From: Catenaria anguillulae PL171
Lineage: Eukaryota; Blastocladiomycota; Blastocladiomycetes; Blastocladiales; Catenariaceae
Assembly: GCA_002102555.1 (NCBI GenBank)
Contig: MCFL01000038.1
Coordinates: 124,001-188,000, forward strand
Length of the DNA stretch: 64,000 nucleotides
Reading direction: 5' to 3'
The notes under the pieces are model-generated. The model had not been told where the DNA came from. It was given only the letters and a program-made list of their open reading frames with translations, and did no database searches. Shown piece after piece: positions 59,701-64,000 of the stretch; position 1 is the stretch's first letter; each line of letters begins with the position of its first letter. The position numbers and the translations under genes were made by a program.

Positions 59701-62700
59701 GAGCGTGCAATGCGAGTTGAGCGACGGACCCGTTTCGGAGGAGGAGATGGCGGGTCGGCAATTGTAGGATTCTCCGATTCGGAACCAGAGTCTGTGCCGG
59801 CGCTGGGCATGCGTTGCTCATGAATGTGGCCTCGGTCGTCCTCGAGCTGCTCAATTGGATCATTATCGTGGTCAGTCACAATGCGGTGGGTTGACTCCAA
59901 CTGTGTGTCAGACTTGGTCTCCTCTGCGTCTCCCGACTCAACGAGCCCCTGTTGCTCATCGGCCTCATCAGCACAACCTTCCTTGTGCCCATCCTCCTCC
60001 TCCACCTGCATTTCATGATACGTATTGCACCCGCCGAGTGGCTCGGGCAGGTCCGGCTCCTTGGACTCTAGTCGCAGCCCAAAGAGCTCCGCGCCAGTCC
60101 CGTCAAGATCGCCCTGCTCCCCTTCCATCTCGGAATCTTCATGCTGTGCGGACGCTTCGGGCTCTTCAAAAGGTTCTGGATGCTCTGGCTCAAGCTGCTC
60201 CTTGTTTGGTTCTGACCCTTGACCTGTTATGGGCGCCACCTCGCTCGGGTCAGCCAATACAATCCGTTCTTGATGCACGGAGGCAGTGTTGGCAAGCTGC
60301 ATTTCCTCCTCGAAATCCTCCCGCAGCTCATGCCGCGTTGACCCCGGCGGAGGTGGCCCCTCTGATACAATGCACTGCTTGTCCTTGTCCTTGCCCTTGC
60401 CCTTGGCAGAATCCAACATCCGTTTGCGCTTTCGTGAAGCAACAGACGCTGCAGCCGCTCGACGCGCATTCGCACACCGTATCGCACGCGCAATCTGCTC
60501 GTTGTTCATACCTGTGGTATCCACCCCCAAGTCGGCAGCCGTAAGCTTTGGTCCGCGACGCCGACCAGACACATTGCTTTCCTTGAGAGGTGCATCGGCA
60601 GCTGCCGGTTCCATGGTCTGGTCAACACTCTCATCGGCCACTTCTCGCTCCTTGCCCTCTTCATTCCCTGAGCATGCTGCGGTTCCCTGCTCACCCGCCT
60701 CGATTCCTTCCATGGCATCATCATGTTGCTCTGCAATTCCGCCAGCCGCGCCTTCATCCAATACGAGCTCATCCATTCCGCTCGCGCGCTGCTCCGCAAC
60801 CACCGGCGCCTGCACCTGCGAAGCATTCAACCTCAACAACCGCCTCTTTTCTGCCCTTTCTGCCCTCGTATCCCGAGTCACCTGCGCGGCTTCACGCTTT
60901 TGCTTGCGCGTCGCCGCCGCGAGCAACGCGCGCTGCCGATACTTTTCGCGCTGGGCGTCCAACGCTGGATCCTCCTGTTGCGGCTGCGAGGGTGGTGCCG
61001 TGGAGTGTCGAGGAGCACGGCGAATGCCCTTTGGTGGCTTTTGCTTGGCTGGTACGTGACGTGGTGGCGCGTCAGCCAAGTCTGCGTCACTTCCATTGTC
61101 GTTATTGTCGTCTTCGCTGTCACAGTTGTGCGTTCGCAGGTGTGACTCGGGGCGGAGAGCGAGCATGGGCGACATGGGTGAAGAGAATGCGCTAAAGACG
61201 GACGAGTGCATGGGAGGAAGAGGTCCGAGCGGTCCAATGTCTGAGACACCAGATGCGCTGAGAGATGCCATCATTGGTGGTGGTGGAGGCGGAACAGGTG
61301 CATAGTGTTGAGGATACATTTGGTTGTTTGACGCATAACAGTATCCGTTCGGTGGTGGCGGGTATTGACATTGCACTGCATACGGGTCGGGAATATGTGT
61401 TGTGGCAGCCGTCTTGTCTTGGCCAAAGCCGGCATCTCGCGTGTGCACCGTGTGTGAGGATGAGTGAAACGGCGAGTGCGGTCTTGACGTGCTGGCAGTG
61501 TCCGAGGCGACAAGCTTGATACTGGCGAGATTCAATGCGGCCGCAAGCGCCTCCAATTTATCCTTGGTCGGATGGTCCATGATGATGACCATGCGATTTG
61601 GGTCGTTCATGTTGGACTGGATCTGGATTGTAGCTGGCGGCGGCGGCGGTGGCGGTGGAGGTGAGATTGAGTGGTTGAACGGTCCACTTGGTGGATATGC
61701 GCTCCGGTGATGTGCGGGATACTGAGAATGGTTCGGACAAGGGGGGTTTGAAGCTTGCGGGTGAGAATAAGCGTAGCTTGAAACTTGGTTGCCAGTGGAG
61801 GTGGTTGCAGGAGCAGATGGTGGGAACTGGGAATTGTGTGAATGATGGCACGACTGAGCAAATGGGGGTACTTGAACATATGTCATGGGCGTTGCATGCG
61901 AAGAGTCCAAATGCTGCTCGGGCCACGCTGAAGTGGAAGGGTAACCAGCTTGGCCGAGCCCGTTAGAAAATGGCATGGATACGCCGTGATGAGACGAAGG
62001 AAGCCAGGGCCGCATAAACTCGGCATGGCCCATGTTGGTCGCTGGTGGCTGGGCCGGATCAAGCAGCTTGGCAGCCTCTGCCGAGGCCGTCGCCGACGAA
62101 TTCACTGCGTCCAAGGTCCACTGCGCCGTGGTGGATAGGTGCGAAAACACGGCGCGGTCGGCATAACTGGGGACATCACGGCTATGACTCGGCGGCGAAG
62201 GGAACTCGATTGTCGAGTCTACTTGCATGTCATCCTCGGCTTGGGTGTCGTTTATGTACGACTCGCTGGCCAAACGATGGCGAGGCGTGTTCGCGCTCGA
62301 TGAATCATTCCGTAGCTGCAAGAGCAATTCTGGTAGCCATAGCCCGGAATCTGCCTTGGCGGGTGTGATACAGTTGGAACTGAGATTTGAGCCAGAGGAT
62401 GGGAATACGTCCGCTGAAGGACAGAATGAAGCCGGAGAGGTGTCTGTCCAGCAATGTTGCATGGTGAGGCACTCATTATACCCCTGATTGTGCATGTGCG
62501 CCCCCACCAACGAACGGGACGTACCACCCTCGTCATCGTCCTCGTCCTCGGAGCCCGTGCACCCATGATACCAAGAATCCCATGAGTAGATGGGTGACAC
62601 TCGCCCTCCGACTGGTTCATATCCGACACCACTGGCGGTCATATGTTGCTGTATTATATCAGATCCATGGCGGGCTGCGCCGCCGTTCGCGAAATCTTTC

Positions 62701-63188
62701 TGAGATTCGCTGTGATCGTTGTGGGAATCACTTGGAGCGACATCTGCAACCTTGCGTTTTGAACGAGAACGACGTCTAGCCTCTGTCCTTTGTGCCGATG
62801 ACACCTTGGATTTCATTTCCGGTTTGGCGGCAGCCGATTGCCTCGATCCGCTATTGTCAGGCACATCGGTTTGCTTTTTGCGCCGTGGTTTACGTGCCGC
62901 CGCAGCAGCCGTAGGGGCGGCCGACTGTGTCGCTGATGCATCCGTAGATGTAGACCGAGATGTTGGCGACGACGACGATGGGCCAGTTTGTCGTGTAGTA
63001 GTTCGTCGGCTCGATCGTGTTGACGATGATGCTGGCGCTAATTCGGATGCGAGCTGAGCTGATTCACTTGTGGCAGTCGACGACGCTGCGGATCGCCTCG
63101 CGGTACTGCGATTGGCTCGTTTTGGTGGTTCTGGGTCGCCGCTTTCGTTGGCACTTGACCGCCCGCGACGGGAACGGCTCGCTGTCAT
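56725..63188 (-). CDS. GATA-type zinc-finger and AT-hook protein, very large
   Basis: Exons 63188-57216 and 57123-56725 (intron of 92 bases, GTTCGT...CGACAG, phase 0) give 2,123 residues. Most of the protein is disordered and Ser/Pro/Gln/Glu-rich. Two AT-hooks with an RGRP core (RRGRPPGN and RRGRPPKH, about 58550-58430) lie in the second half. Near the C-terminus is a GATA-like finger (CRNC...LLCNACAMWERRH) with a 19-residue loop. A second CxxC pair (CLRC) in exon 1 is completed by CLKC across the splice, which supports the last exon. That exon adds about 130 Pro/Ser-rich residues. A DNA-binding regulator is likely; the target is unknown. Without splicing, the frame stops right after the junction (57207). 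Confidence 0.82.
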
Positions 63189-64000
63189 GTTGACTTGGTT
63201 TCGCAAGCGATGACGACGATGACGATGATGGATCGGTTCTACAAGGTATCAGCTTGATGTTGCACGGTTGGCTGGAGCGGGATGAGTCACACGCAAATGA
63301 AGAAACGATTCGAGAAGTACGGCATTGATAGCCAGCAATAGGGGTAGCATGAAGAACACAACCATGACAACACGTAAACGGAAATGTGGATGGCGATCGC
63401 AAGGGAAAAGGGAAGCGGAAAAGCACATACGAAAATTCGAGTCACGGAATACGATGACTGTTGGGTGAAAGTACTCGTTGCTTAAAGTGTATGATTGTAT
63501 AGTGTGATATTGACAAGTGTATGCCCCGGTCGGATTCGCTTGAGTGACGATGGACGCGAGTCGATTGCGAAATAAGGCGATTCAACCATCCCAGACAACT
63601 TTGGTTAGTGATATGCCGACCGAGAGGACAGATTGAATGTTGACTGAGCAAGTACCAGATCTTTCAACCCAAAAACTTGTTCCGGCATAAAAGGATTGAA
63701 TGTGGGTCGCCGCATGGACACCCAGACAGCCACATTCTAGTTCAGGTTGTTTCTTTTGACACGCTTGACACTCACGCGCGAAGGCGGCTCGCTTTTCCAA
63801 GACAGAGCGATATCATCTCGAACAATTCGATTCAGGTAGGAAGTGAAAGTCAACAAGGGTGTCAAGAACATTATGTATCTCGGGAAAATGTTCCCACGCA
63901 TCTTTGTCTGGACAAGACAACGAATACAAATCAATCAAACTACAAATGTACACCACCGCAGCCCTCGGCTCCGCTCACTCAGCACAAGTTTGCCGACTGC
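63189..64000. other. Region upstream of the GATA/AT-hook gene
   Basis: This holds the probable promoter and 5' leader of the leftward gene and then about 0.5 kb of sequence in which I see no supported gene. Confidence 0.35.

Overview
The window reads as nuclear DNA of an early-diverging fungus. Genes sit on both strands and many are split by GT-AG introns of about 58-96 bases, often with a CTGAC/CTGAT-like branch site. The gene set is eukaryotic and partly animal-like: a venus-flytrap (ANF-type) receptor, a KDM5 histone demethylase, NPL4 with a C-terminal NZF finger, a cyclic-nucleotide-gated-type channel and a TMEM135-like protein, next to typical fungal secreted subtilases and a tyrosinase. 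A zoosporic lineage such as Blastocladiomycota fits best, but this is inferred from gene content. I saw no mobile element, rRNA, tRNA or CRISPR array.

Layout. 1-3.0 kb: a truncated ANF-type receptor gene (-) and a DUF4436-like membrane protein (+). 3.4-12.2 kb: KDM5 (-) and NPL4 (+), divergent over about 0.6 kb. 13.4-23.8 kb: four paralogous seven-helix membrane proteins that match no family I know, interrupted by a peroxisomal pair (acyl-CoA oxidase and PEX2, convergent) and one small unknown gene. 24.3-30 kb: a cyclic-nucleotide-type cation channel and a GPI-anchored tyrosinase. 30.4-41.2 kb: housekeeping genes: an F-box-like protein, a UBE3D/Ipa1-type HECT-like ligase, a WD40 protein, a broken hypothetical gene, an EngB/GTPBP8 GTPase, an EST1/SMG5-7-type protein with a PIN domain, and a DUF866 zinc protein. 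41.8-48.1 kb: a tandem array of proteinase K-like subtilases, with one intact copy, one frameshifted by a 7-bp duplication, one 3' relic and one with an altered oxyanion-hole residue. 48.2-63.2 kb: a TMEM135-like protein, a KGD4/MRPS36 protein, a 1,231-residue low-complexity protein and a roughly 2,120-residue GATA/AT-hook protein.

Functional themes. ACOX and PEX2 both serve peroxisomes, and TMEM135 relatives are peroxisome-associated. NPL4, the UBE3D-like protein, the F-box-like protein and PEX2 belong to ubiquitin pathways. KDM5 and the GATA/AT-hook protein are chromatin or transcription factors. The receptor, the channel and the seven-helix family suggest a rich sensory surface. The subtilases and tyrosinase are secreted or cell-surface enzymes.

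Exon joins were worked out by hand from splice motifs, reading phase and family motifs. Several genes carry single-base frame breaks, which could be assembly errors or real lesions.
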